Origin: Methylococcaceae bacterium
GTDB taxonomy: Bacteria > Pseudomonadota > Gammaproteobacteria > Methylococcales > Methylococcaceae
Assembly (NCBI GenBank): GCA_028678445.1
Contig: JAJRDJ010000468.1
Location: 1-5,687 of the forward strand
DNA length: 5,687 nucleotides
Direction of reading: 5' to 3'
Shown here: one piece after another, positions 1 to 5,687 of the stretch
How positions within the stretch are numbered: position 1 is the stretch's first letter
Layout of the letters: each line of letters opens with the position of its first letter
Made by a program: the position numbers and the translations under genes
The notes under the pieces: model-generated
Seen by the model: only the letters and a program-made list of their open reading frames with translations
What the model was told of the DNA's origin: nothing
Databases searched by the model: none

Positions 1-2620
1 GCGCCGGATGGGGACCTGTGGTCAGCCAGGCATGGATGGCCGACTCCCGGAACCGCCCGGACGCGACGATCCGAAGCCCCTCGCTGAGGGCGCCTTCCTC
101 GGTGATGCGGGTGCTACCGGGCGGCATGGAACCCGGCGTAATGCCGCCCACATCGGCATGATGTCCCCGCGCCGCCAGGTAGAACAGCACCACCCCGCCG
201 GTTGCGTCGAACACCGGTGTGATGACCGTGATATCCGGCAGGTGGGTGCCGCCTTGATATGGCGAGTTGGTAAGCCAGACATCATCCGGCCGGAATGCCC
301 GGCCATGGAGTCGGATCAGTGCCTGCACGCTCTCGCCCATAGAACCGATATGCACCGGGATATGTGGCGCGTTGGCGACCAGCTCGCCCTGGCCATCGAA
401 GATCGCACAGGAGAAATCCAGCCGCTCCTTGATGTTGACCGAATGGGCCGTATGCTGCAGCGTGTAGCCCATCTCCTCCGCCAGCGACATGAAGAGACGA
501 TTGAAGATTTCCAGCCGCACCGGATCCACGTCCGTCCCGGCGTCCACGCCTGGACTGTCGCCCTCGGCACGGGTCAGTACCAGGTCCCCCAGCGGCGTAA
601 GTTCGCCGGTCCAGCCGGGCTCGATGATGGTGGTGGCGGTCGCTTCCAGCACCATGGCCGGGCCGCTGATCAAGCGGCCTTGTGTCAGCCGATCGCGCGC
701 GAAAACCGGCGTATCGTGATGACTCCCGCCGCTGTATAGGCTGACGCGGGCGAGCGACCGGTTGGCTGCCACCCTGAGCGGAGCGATAGGCGGCGCCTGA
801 TCGGCCTGCGCAGCAGGTACCACCAGTTCGACCCGCAGATGGTCCACGACCAACTCTTTGCCGCTATCGATGAACCCGAAGCGTTGCTGGTGCTGGCTGG
901 CAAAGGCGTGGCGCAGCGCCGCCAGATCATCGAAAGACAGTTCCAGCGTCGTATCGACGCCCGCATAACGCAACGCCACCCGCCGGTGGACGACGGCCTT
1001 CTCGCCGTGCAAGCCTTGCCCGGCGAGTTCCCCGCGCCCCGCCTGCTCAAGCCGCTCCAGCGTTTCAGTCAGGCGCGGCATCAATGCCTCGTTTAAGGTC
1101 TCAACGACGGCCTGCTCCTGGAGCACGCGATGGTCCGCCAGGCCCATGCCATAGGCCGAGAGCACGCCAGCGAGCGGGTGGAGCAGAATCCGGCGCAGGC
1201 CCAGCCGTTCGGCCACCCGGCAGGCATGCTGTCCGCCCGCCGCGCCAAAGCAGCAGAGCGTGTAGTCGCCGGCGATATCGTGGCCGCGCTGAATGGAGAT
1301 TTGCTTGATGGCCGCCGCCATGTGTTCGACCGCCACCGCCACGAAGCCCTCGGCCACCTGCTCGGGCGTCATGACATGGCCGAAGTCGCGGCTGACCGCT
1401 GCGGCCAGCTCGGCAAAGCGGGATTGGACGATCGCGGCATCGATAGGCAGATCGCCATTCGGGCCAAACAGGCGCGGGAAGTACTCCGGCCGCAGTTTGC
1501 CCAGCAGGACATTGGCGTCGGTCACGCAGAGCGGGCCGTCCCGGCGATAACAGGCCGGCCCGGGATTGGCTCCCGCCGAGTCAGGACCGGCGCGGAAGCG
1601 CAAGCCGTCGTAGTGCAGGATCGACCCGCCGCCCGCCGCGACGGTATGGATGTTCAGCATGGGCACACGCAGGCGAACCCCCGCCACCAGGGTTTCCTCG
1701 GCGCGTTCCAGTTCCCCGGCGTAATGGGCCACATCCGTGGAGGTCCCGCCCATATCGAAGGTGACGATCCGGTCGAAACCGGCGCGCCGCGCGGTCGCCA
1801 CCGCCCCGATGATGCCGCCGGCGGGCCCGGAGAGAATGCTGTCCTTGCCTTGGAAATGCCGGGCTTCGGCCAGCCCGCCATGCGACTGCATAAAGCGGAC
1901 GTCGGGAACAGGGCGGGCGATCTGGCCCAGGCCCTCGGCAAACCGGTCCACGTACCGGCGCAGCACCGGCGAGAGATAGGCATCGGCGACGGTGGTCTCG
2001 CCGCGGCCCACCAGCCGGATCGCGGGACTGCAACGGTGCGACACCGACACCTGGGCGAAACCGATACGGCGTGCCAGGGACTCCAGCTCCAGTTCATGGG
2101 CGGGATTGCGCCAGGCATGCATCAGCACGATGGCGACGGCCCGGTAGCCTTGCGCAAGGGCAGCCGACAACTCTCGCTCTGCCGCCGGCAAATCGAGCGG
2201 CCCGATCTCGGCCCCCTGGGCATCCAGCCGTCCGGCCACCTCGATGACCCTCTCATACAGGGGATCAGGACGTCGTATCCGCAGGGCAAAAATATCGGGG
2301 CGGTTCTGACAGCCGATGCGCAGCACATCGGCAAACCCCCGCGTGGTCACTAGCACGGTGGGCTCGCCCTTCCGCTCCAGCAAGGCATTGGTGCCGACCG
2401 TGGTACCCATCCTGACCGTCTCGATAGCGTCGGGACTGGCGACTTCATGCCGCTGGAGCAGTTCACACATGCCCTGCAGGGCTGCGTCGGCATAGCGGTC
2501 GGGGTTTTCCGATAACAGCTTGAGCGTCAGCAGTCGGCCATCCGGCCGCCGGGCTACTATATCCGTGAAGGTACCGCCGCGATCGATCCAGAACTGCCAG
2601 CGCCGGGAGGGGGAATTCAT
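1..2620 (-). CDS. oplA: 5-oxoprolinase (fused hydantoinase A/B type), 3' part beyond the left edge
   Basis: An uninterrupted frame of 873 codons runs from the ATG at 2620 off the left edge. The product should be ATP-dependent 5-oxoprolinase, a cytoplasmic enzyme that opens 5-oxo-L-proline to L-glutamate. Seen in the sequence: DRGGTFTD at residues 13-20 (N-terminal HyuA phosphate-binding type motif), GTTVGTNALLERKG at 72-85, SGPAGG at 264-269, DMGGTSTDV at 289-297, AAGGGSI at 328-334, FGAAGGQHAC at 458-467, then the start of the HyuB domain near 699 (DPVRLEIFNRLFMSLAEEMG) and RGHHADVGGITPGSMPP at 818-834. Fused enzymes of this family are usually about 1200-1300 residues, so roughly the last third is missing. 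The ATG at 2620 lies 12 codons before DRGGTFTD, as expected for the family, but has no clear Shine-Dalgarno; an in-frame ATG at 2665 is a weaker alternative. Other HyuA/HyuB substrates such as hydantoins cannot be excluded, but the fusion and motifs favour 5-oxoprolinase. Confidence 0.93.
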   Translation of the reverse strand, partial: MNSPSRRWQFWIDRGGTFTDIVARRPDGRLLTLKLLSENPDRYADAALQGMCELLQRHEVASPDAIETVRMGTTVGTNALLERKGEPTVLVTTRGFADVLRIGCQNRPDIFALRIRRPDPLYERVIEVAGRLDAQGAEIGPLDLPAAERELSAALAQGYRAVAIVLMHAWRNPAHELELESLARRIGFAQVSVSHRCSPAIRLVGRGETTVADAYLSPVLRRYVDRFAEGLGQIARPVPDVRFMQSHGGLAEARHFQGKDSILSGPAGGIIGAVATARRAGFDRIVTFDMGGTSTDVAHYAGELERAEETLVAGVRLRVPMLNIHTVAAGGGSILHYDGLRFRAGPDSAGANPGPACYRRDGPLCVTDANVLLGKLRPEYFPRLFGPNGDLPIDAAIVQSRFAELAAAVSRDFGHVMTPEQVAEGFVAVAVEHMAAAIKQISIQRGHDIAGDYTLCCFGAAGGQHACRVAERLGLRRILLHPLAGVLSAYGMGLADHRVLQEQAVVETLNEALMPRLTETLERLEQAGRGELAGQGLHGEKAVVHRRVALRYAGVDTTLELSFDDLAALRHAFASQHQQRFGFIDSGKELVVDHLRVELVVPAAQADQAPPIAPLRVAANRSLARVSLYSGGSHHDTPVFARDRLTQGRLISGPAMVLEATATTIIEPGWTGELTPLGDLVLTRAEGDSPGVDAGTDVDPVRLEIFNRLFMSLAEEMGYTLQHTAHSVNIKERLDFSCAIFDGQGELVANAPHIPVHIGSMGESVQALIRLHGRAFRPDDVWLTNSPYQGGTHLPDITVITPVFDATGGVVLFYLAARGHHADVGGITPGSMPPGSTRITEEGALSEGLRIVASGRFRESAIHAWLTTGPHPA

Positions 2621-2926
2621 GGTGTGAGCCGTCTGAGACGTGGGGTCTTCGGGGAATGCACACATCGTTGTTGACCAAAAAATTAAACTTGCGCGCCTTT
2701 GTTAGTAGAAAATAACTGGCAAACACCCCGAAATAGCCTGCAGACGGGTGGCCGCAATTAATTATTAGTTCAACCAGACCACAGCGGATCAGGCCCTTAT
2801 CAATGCGGATGACTTGCTTGACGGCAAAACCGTCCGGGAACTGATCGGCGCATATCCGATTTCCCGGGTTAGATTGGAGGCCTTGGCGGCGAAGCCACCG
2901 CGGTAGGAGTTGTGTCCCCTGCTTGC
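2621..2926. other. Intergenic region between the HAD gene and the 5-oxoprolinase gene
   Basis: This 306-base gap separates two genes that read the same way. The half next to the oxoprolinase start (about 2670-2770) is much richer in A and T than the surroundings and has stops in several frames, as expected for a promoter region. A minus-strand TTTAAT (2682-2687) resembles a -10 box, but no good -35 box lies at the right distance, so no promoter is called. The half next to the HAD stop (2769-2906) is GC-richer and holds a coding-like plus-strand remnant listed separately. A small hairpin, GGTGGC-TTC-GCCGCC on the minus strand (about 2884-2898), follows the HAD stop but lacks a U-tract, so it is not called a terminator. 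The oxoprolinase is therefore probably transcribed on its own. Confidence 0.6.
2769..2906 (+). pseudogene. Possible remnant of the 3' end of an unknown gene
   Basis: On the plus strand, 45 sense codons between a TAG at 2766-2768 and a TAG at 2904-2906 translate into a sequence that reads like the end of a real protein, including ADDLLDGKTVRELIGAYPIS and then RVRLEALAAKPPR. It has balanced charge, alternating hydrophobic residues and a basic tail. There is no in-frame ATG or GTG, and the DNA just upstream is AT-rich with stops, so no intact gene can be drawn. I do not recognise the family. It may be the stump of a gene cut by a deletion, or a chance open stretch, since the minus strand is also open here in one frame. 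Confidence 0.25.
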
Positions 2927-3805
2927 TCAAGCCCTCGGCTTGCCACTCCATCCACTTCGGGGAGCGAGCGACTCCAGCCGGTAGGTTGGCTTGATTTCGC
3001 CCGCCAGCTGAACTCCCGCCACACCACCCGCCACCAGCGCCGAATCCAGGCCCACCCCGGCCGCCCCACGGATATCCGTGTCCACTTGGTCACCGATCAT
3101 CACCGCGTTGCGGGTGCCAGCGTGGCGAATGGCTGCCTCGAAGAGGCCTGCTTGCGGCTTCCCAAGGCGCACGAAAGCCACCTCTGCTCGCTCGGGATAA
3201 CGCTGCCTGAGCGCGGTCTCGATGATCAACGCCACGGTACCCGAGGTGATACCGAAGCCCGCCGCTTTTGGAAAAATCAGATCCGGATTAGGCAGGACCA
3301 GCGGCACGACTGCTCCCCCATCCAGTTTCTCGATGAGCCGGCTCAGCACGGCGTCCACCCCCTCCAGGAAAGGAAAGCCCACCTGGTCGCCGATCAACAC
3401 CAGGTCGAAGTCTTCGAAGGGCGATACCGGCCGGGCGCCAGCTCCTTCAACGTAACGGAAGCTGTCCTCCGGCCCCAGCACGGCGCAGCGGAGCCCCTGG
3501 TAACCCTGGGCCGCGAAATAAGGCTTGATCAACAGGCCGGCCGTCAAGATGCGTTCGGGGGCCAGATCTAGCCCGAATGAGCGGTAACGGGCGGCGGCCT
3601 GTTCGGACAGGTGGGCTGCCGTATTGGAAACCAGATAATAGGGTTTGCCAAGGCCGTTCAGCTTGGCAATCAGTTCCACCGCGCCGGGCAGCGCGCCTTC
3701 CTTATTGACCAGCACCCCGTAAGCATCCAACAGCAGGGCGTCGTAGCGGTCGATGAGATCCTCTATGGTGACGCTGGGGATGGTTTCCATGGAGCGTTCA
3801 CTCAT
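2927..3805 (-). CDS. HAD superfamily class IIA hydrolase
   Basis: The 292-residue product is a cytoplasmic HAD-fold protein of subclass IIA (NagD / p-nitrophenylphosphatase-like), a family that mostly hydrolyses small phosphate esters. All four HAD motifs are visible. Motif I is LLLDAYGVL with nucleophile D27, motif II is YLVSNT with S60-N61, the motif III lysine is K216 in RLGKPQAG, and motif IV is GDQVDTD at 238-244. The cap domain lies between motifs II and III, as in class IIA. The usual second aspartate of motif I (DxD) is replaced by Tyr29, so the general acid/base is not the classical one. The start chosen is the ATG at 3805, 26 codons before the nucleophile. The frame stays open to a start codon at 3970, but the extra 55 residues look non-coding and would overlap the upstream gene. 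No strong Shine-Dalgarno precedes 3805; the ATG at 3790 is an alternative. The substrate is unknown. Confidence 0.87.
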   Translation of the reverse strand: MSERSMETIPSVTIEDLIDRYDALLLDAYGVLVNKEGALPGAVELIAKLNGLGKPYYLVSNTAAHLSEQAAARYRSFGLDLAPERILTAGLLIKPYFAAQGYQGLRCAVLGPEDSFRYVEGAGARPVSPFEDFDLVLIGDQVGFPFLEGVDAVLSRLIEKLDGGAVVPLVLPNPDLIFPKAAGFGITSGTVALIIETALRQRYPERAEVAFVRLGKPQAGLFEAAIRHAGTRNAVMIGDQVDTDIRGAAGVGLDSALVAGGVAGVQLAGEIKPTYRLESLAPRSGWSGKPRA

Positions 3806-3930
3806 GAAAAAACCGCTAGTGTGCCTGTCCTGTGGAGCCTCTTTCAATAATACGGAGAGCCTGCGTTCAGGTTGATGGCGGCGAATGTAACCCAGACCAG
3901 GTTTCTGACGAAAACCCTTACGGCATCTCG
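3806..3930 (-). promoter_or_regulatory. Gap upstream of the HAD gene with a weak promoter candidate
   Basis: The 125 bases between the YkgJ-family stop and the HAD start contain a minus-strand TATTAT (3847-3852), one mismatch from the -10 consensus and about 40 bases upstream of the ATG. The matching -35 region is poor. Six T residues sit directly before the ATG without a hairpin. The HAD gene may have its own promoter here, but co-transcription with the upstream gene is equally possible. Confidence 0.2.
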
Positions 3931-4440
3931 CTACACCAAGTCGCCTGCCCTCTGCCAGTATCGGAACCACTCGGTCAATTCGCGCGATTCACCCAAAGCA
4001 CCGAGACGGCGATCGATGGCCTCCTGGTTGCCCCACACCACCTCGGCCCATTCACCGGCGGCCACCCGTGCTTCGATAGCTTTGCAGTAAAGCCCCTGGT
4101 CACGCTGAACATAAAACCCATAGGTGCGGCAAGCCACCGGCCGGTGGGCGTAGACCTGACAGGCACGCGCAGATAAGTCTAACAGCGGGCACACCAGGGG
4201 TCGTGATGGGTGCTGGTCCAGCCTGGCGATAGCCTGGCCGATTTGCCGAAGCCGCTCCGGCGGCAGTGCGGCCAAGCCCGCGCATAGACGATCCCACTCC
4301 GCCTCAGTGAGCCGGGGAATGTCGGCGAGCCGTCGGCAGCAATCATCACAGCCCAGGCGGCAGAGCCAATCGCCATGGCCATCCCGGATTGAACTGACGC
4401 GCCCGTCGATATCGGCGTGGAGTTGGTTAAGACAGTTCAA
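3931..4440 (-). CDS. YkgJ family cysteine-cluster protein
   Basis: The 169-residue product belongs to the YkgJ (zinc/iron-chelating, Fe-S-cluster-like) family, whose biochemical role is not settled. The diagnostic cysteines are all present: CRLGCDDCC (C27, C31, C34, C35), C84 in VCPLL, C94 in ACQVYAHRPVACRTYGF with C104, and C119 in YCK. The CxxxCxxCC start and the C-x(9)-C-R-x-Y-G-F block are typical and probably bind a metal or an Fe-S cluster in the cytoplasm. The start chosen is TTG at 4440: it is preceded by AAGAGGG (4449-4455) eight bases upstream, and NQLHADIDGRV that follows is where family members usually begin. The frame is open further upstream to a GTG at 4563, but those 41 residues do not look like part of the family. 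The HAD gene follows after 125 bases. Confidence 0.88.
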   Translation of the reverse strand: MNCLNQLHADIDGRVSSIRDGHGDWLCRLGCDDCCRRLADIPRLTEAEWDRLCAGLAALPPERLRQIGQAIARLDQHPSRPLVCPLLDLSARACQVYAHRPVACRTYGFYVQRDQGLYCKAIEARVAAGEWAEVVWGNQEAIDRRLGALGESRELTEWFRYWQRAGDLV

Positions 4441-4448
4441 CCGGTAAG

Positions 4449-4455
4449 CCCTCTT
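4449..4455 (-). promoter_or_regulatory. Ribosome binding site that decides the TTG start of the YkgJ-family gene
   Basis: Minus-strand AAGAGGG lies eight bases before the TTG at 4440. No upstream ATG, GTG or TTG in this frame has a comparable site, so this is the main reason for choosing the rare TTG start. Confidence 0.6.
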
Positions 4456-4491
4456 GGGCAAACCAGGTGTGCTGTCAGGCAACCATTGCCC
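4456..4491 (-). promoter_or_regulatory. Two mutually exclusive hairpins just upstream of a ribosome binding site
   Basis: On the minus strand GGGCAA (4486-4491) can pair with the nearby TTGCC (4478-4482) across a 3-base loop, or with TTGCCC (4456-4461), which directly abuts the AAGAGGG ribosome binding site. The pairings exclude each other. This could tune translation of the YkgJ-family gene, or be chance in GC-rich DNA. Confidence 0.2.
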
Positions 4492-4568
4492 ACTGACTTG
4501 ACCCAACGACCGGTAGGGTCGCGTACTGCCAACTAAGCTGGCCCCTTCACACCGTCGCCCCACCAGGA

Positions 4569-4952
4569 TTACTCACAAACCACCGAGTACAACAGCTCAT
4601 TGACGCTCCCTGGGGGCCATGCAATGAAAATCCCTTGGCCTCGCTCCGTGTGAACTACGCGGCCTTTACCCATGGGTTGCTGGTGAAAGTTTATGAATAT
4701 TTCCCGCAACTGTCGATGGCGGCAATCCAGCTCGACTTGGGATTGGACTGATTGAAAAGTCGCGAAGGATTCACGAATGGGGACTGAATAGTTACTGAGG
4801 ATATTAAAGATGTACCCCGCCTCAGTTTTCCGAAGCGTATCGGGATCTATGGAGTAAATATTGCCCACCAGTTCCGTCTCGCCATAAGGAACCCACGCCG
4901 CATGCACATCAGCCATGACGGTTATAAATAGCACTGCCAGCCAACGCTTCAT
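4569..4952 (-). CDS. Secreted surface-adhesin E-like protein
   Basis: The 127-residue product begins with a clear Sec signal peptide: KR near the start, a hydrophobic run WLAVLFITVM, and a likely cut after DVHA, leaving a mature protein that begins AWVPYG. The mature part follows the pattern of the surface-adhesin protein E family: an N-terminal WVPYGE, then IYSIDPDTLRK at about 33-43, a central beta-rich stretch, VELDCRHRQLR with a cysteine near residue 76, and the C-terminal WPPGSVNELLYSVVCE with a final cysteine. The two cysteines probably form a disulphide in the periplasm or at the surface. Family assignment is from motif memory; many members are small exported proteins of unknown role, so adhesion should not be assumed. 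The ATG at 4952 has no good Shine-Dalgarno but sits right before the signal peptide. The gene is less GC-rich than the YkgJ and oxoprolinase genes. Confidence 0.8.
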   Translation of the reverse strand: MKRWLAVLFITVMADVHAAWVPYGETELVGNIYSIDPDTLRKTEAGYIFNILSNYSVPIRESFATFQSVQSQVELDCRHRQLREIFINFHQQPMGKGRVVHTERGQGIFIAWPPGSVNELLYSVVCE

Positions 4953-4959
4953 GAATAGG

Positions 4960-5169
4960 TTAAAAATAAGTCTCGTTTAGCGCTTCGCGCGTTTCATCTT
5001 GGAGTAATCGGTAAACCGCATTGATTTTAATGGCTCTGGCCATGCGCTGGCGGCGCTGGCGCAAGGTGGCGGATTTGCTGATGCGATGCACCCGCCAGGG
5101 ACGTTGTGCTGCCGACTGTATCAGTCTGCTCCGCTTACCCAAACAGCGCTTGAGCGGCTTGGTGAGCAC
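4960..5169 (-). CDS. Doubtful small, very basic protein of unknown function
   Basis: A frame open to TAA at 4960-4962 covers most of the gap between the second HTH gene and the secreted protein. From the GTG at 5169 it would give 69 residues with about 18 Lys/Arg against 4 Asp/Glu. It includes ATLRQRRQRMARAIKINAVY and a more acidic end, RLLQDETREALNETYF. No family is recognised; such a charge suggests nucleic-acid binding if real. No start codon has a convincing ribosome binding site: the GTG at 5169 overlaps the end of the HTH gene by 35 bases, a TTG at 5142 spans that gene's stop region, and an ATG at 5043 would leave only a short tail. The frame is also open upstream to 5283, inside the HTH gene, so it could be a frameshifted continuation of that gene. 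Confidence 0.3.
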   Translation of the reverse strand: MLTKPLKRCLGKRSRLIQSAAQRPWRVHRISKSATLRQRRQRMARAIKINAVYRLLQDETREALNETYF

Positions 5170-5344
5170 TAAAATTGCGTTGAAAAATTCGAAGCGTTGC
5201 CGTTGCGTAAAAGCATTCGCCACGACGGCAATGCTTGGGGCGTAAACCAAAAGTACGCTGCTGGGTATGCTGCTTGAGTTCACTACGTGTCATGCCAATC
5301 AAGCGGCTGGCTTCCTGCTCATTCAGCAGGGTGGGGTTTTGCAT
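5135..5344 (-). CDS. Small helix-turn-helix-like protein, second of a tandem pair
   Basis: The 69-residue product has an excisionase/MerR-like putative helix-turn-helix near residues 9-27 (EQEASRLIGMTRSELKQ), followed by FGLRPKHCRRGECFY and a short helical end, LRIFQRNF. It matches the protein encoded just upstream: AS-x-L-x-G with two similar helices, then FGLR, a basic stretch, F and LR-x-F. The start at 5344 is supported by a strong Shine-Dalgarno GGAGG five bases upstream (5350-5354). The gene overlaps the end of its partner by 26 bases, so the two are probably translated together. DNA binding is inferred from the fold-like pattern only. Two cysteines (39 and 44) are absent from the partner. 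Its target and role are unknown. Confidence 0.65.
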   Translation of the reverse strand: MQNPTLLNEQEASRLIGMTRSELKQHTQQRTFGLRPKHCRRGECFYATATLRIFQRNFSAHQAAQALFG

Positions 5345-5567
5345 GGTTCCCTCCAGGGGAGTAAAGCGCCCGATTTCGGGCTTCAAGAAAGGCACGCAGG
5401 TCGCGCACCATAAATTGACGTTTCTTCTTGGGAGCGACGCTGCGCAGCCCAAAGGATTTGGCCAGCGCCCAGAGCTCCAGTTGGGCCTTGCTGAAGCCGA
5501 GGAGTTCACTCGCGGCATTAATGCTGATGACCTCATCGTCATCCAAGTGTTCGAGCCTCTCAGGCAT
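5319..5567 (-). CDS. Small helix-turn-helix-like protein, first of a tandem pair
   Basis: The 82-residue product has an acidic start (PERLEHLDDDEV), a putative MerR/excisionase-like helix-turn-helix around residues 16-34 (NAASELLGFSKAQLELWAL), then KSFGLRSVAPKKKRQF with a basic cluster, and VRDLRAFLEARN at about 54-65. The order of helices, basic wing and final helix resembles small HTH_17-type DNA-binding proteins, but no named family is recognised. The start at 5567 has GGAAGG (5574-5579) six bases upstream. Its stop lies 26 bases inside the next gene. About 120 bases remain to the right edge with no gene I can support, so whether this is the first gene of its operon is unknown. Confidence 0.68.
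   Translation of the reverse strand: MPERLEHLDDDEVISINAASELLGFSKAQLELWALAKSFGLRSVAPKKKRQFMVRDLRAFLEARNRALYSPGGNHAKPHPAE
5350..5354 (-). promoter_or_regulatory. Strong ribosome binding site of the second HTH-like gene
   Basis: Minus-strand GGAGG lies five bases before the ATG at 5344 and inside the coding sequence of the upstream HTH-like gene. It fixes the start of the 69-residue protein and suggests coupled translation of the pair. Confidence 0.6.
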
Positions 5568-5687
5568 TGCAGCCCTTCCATCTGGACATGGCTGAGTTCG
5601 GACCGGGAGGAAGAATGGATTTGCTTGAAAAAGGCCGAATGAAATTTCCAGGTGGGTGTGATTAGCACCGCCCGCCCGACAAACCCA

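Noticed and set aside
8..739. A 243-codon open frame on the plus strand
   Set aside because: It is antisense to the HyuA/HyuB junction of the oxoprolinase, where the minus-strand frame holds conserved motifs.
1130..2353. A 407-codon open frame on the plus strand
   Set aside because: It lies wholly opposite the 5-oxoprolinase gene, whose motifs are unmistakable. Its translation is low in complexity and rich in Arg, Gly, His and Ala, typical of an antisense shadow in GC-rich DNA.
2463..2951. A 162-codon minus-strand frame across the intergenic region and into the oxoprolinase start
   Set aside because: It overlaps the well-supported N-terminus of the oxoprolinase in another frame and the end of the HAD gene, has no ribosome binding site, and its product resembles nothing known.
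2912..3571. A 219-codon plus-strand frame opposite the HAD gene
   Set aside because: The minus strand carries all four HAD motifs over this stretch, while the plus-strand translation shows no recognisable domain.
5345..5668. Upstream extension of the second HTH protein to a start at 5668 (177 residues in total)
   Set aside because: The extension overlaps the first HTH gene in another frame and its sequence lacks any domain. The strong Shine-Dalgarno before 5344 gives a better start.
5641..5687. GC-rich repeat-like sequence at the right edge and a short frame ending in TAA at 5662-5664
   Set aside because: Only about seven codons are visible before the edge, too few to claim a gene end, and the imperfect inverted repeat is too short to call a terminator or mobile-element end.

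Overview
The window is GC-rich and all seven supported or possible genes read on the minus strand, so it is best read from the right edge to the left. It looks like ordinary chromosomal DNA of a GC-rich proteobacterium, probably a gammaproteobacterium. That guess rests on the mix of a YkgJ-type cysteine-cluster protein, an adhesin-E-like secreted protein and a fused 5-oxoprolinase. No rRNA, tRNA, CRISPR array, transposase or integrase was recognised.

Right part (about 5687 to 4570): two very small overlapping genes (82 and 69 codons) encode similar helix-turn-helix-like proteins that appear to be tandem paralogues. Each has a good Shine-Dalgarno sequence. They are followed by a doubtful, very basic 69-residue reading frame. 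A small secreted protein with a clear signal peptide follows, resembling the surface-adhesin E family.

Middle part (about 4440 to 2927): a YkgJ-family cysteine-cluster protein that most likely starts at a TTG codon with a good ribosome binding site, then a HAD class IIA hydrolase. The second aspartate of the HAD nucleophile motif is a tyrosine.

Left part: a 306-base intergenic stretch is partly AT-rich and carries a short plus-strand coding-like remnant. Beyond it is a large ATP-dependent 5-oxoprolinase (fused HyuA-HyuB type) that runs off the left edge with 873 codons visible. It is the dominant gene of the window, and long open frames opposite it on the plus strand are shadows of its GC-rich codons.

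The genes do not form an evident pathway. The 5-oxoprolinase would recycle 5-oxoproline to glutamate. The HAD and YkgJ proteins are of unknown substrate, and the secreted protein and the HTH pair seem unrelated to them. I see no convincing evidence for a new multi-gene system; the tandem mini-HTH pair with its basic companion frame is the most unusual item.
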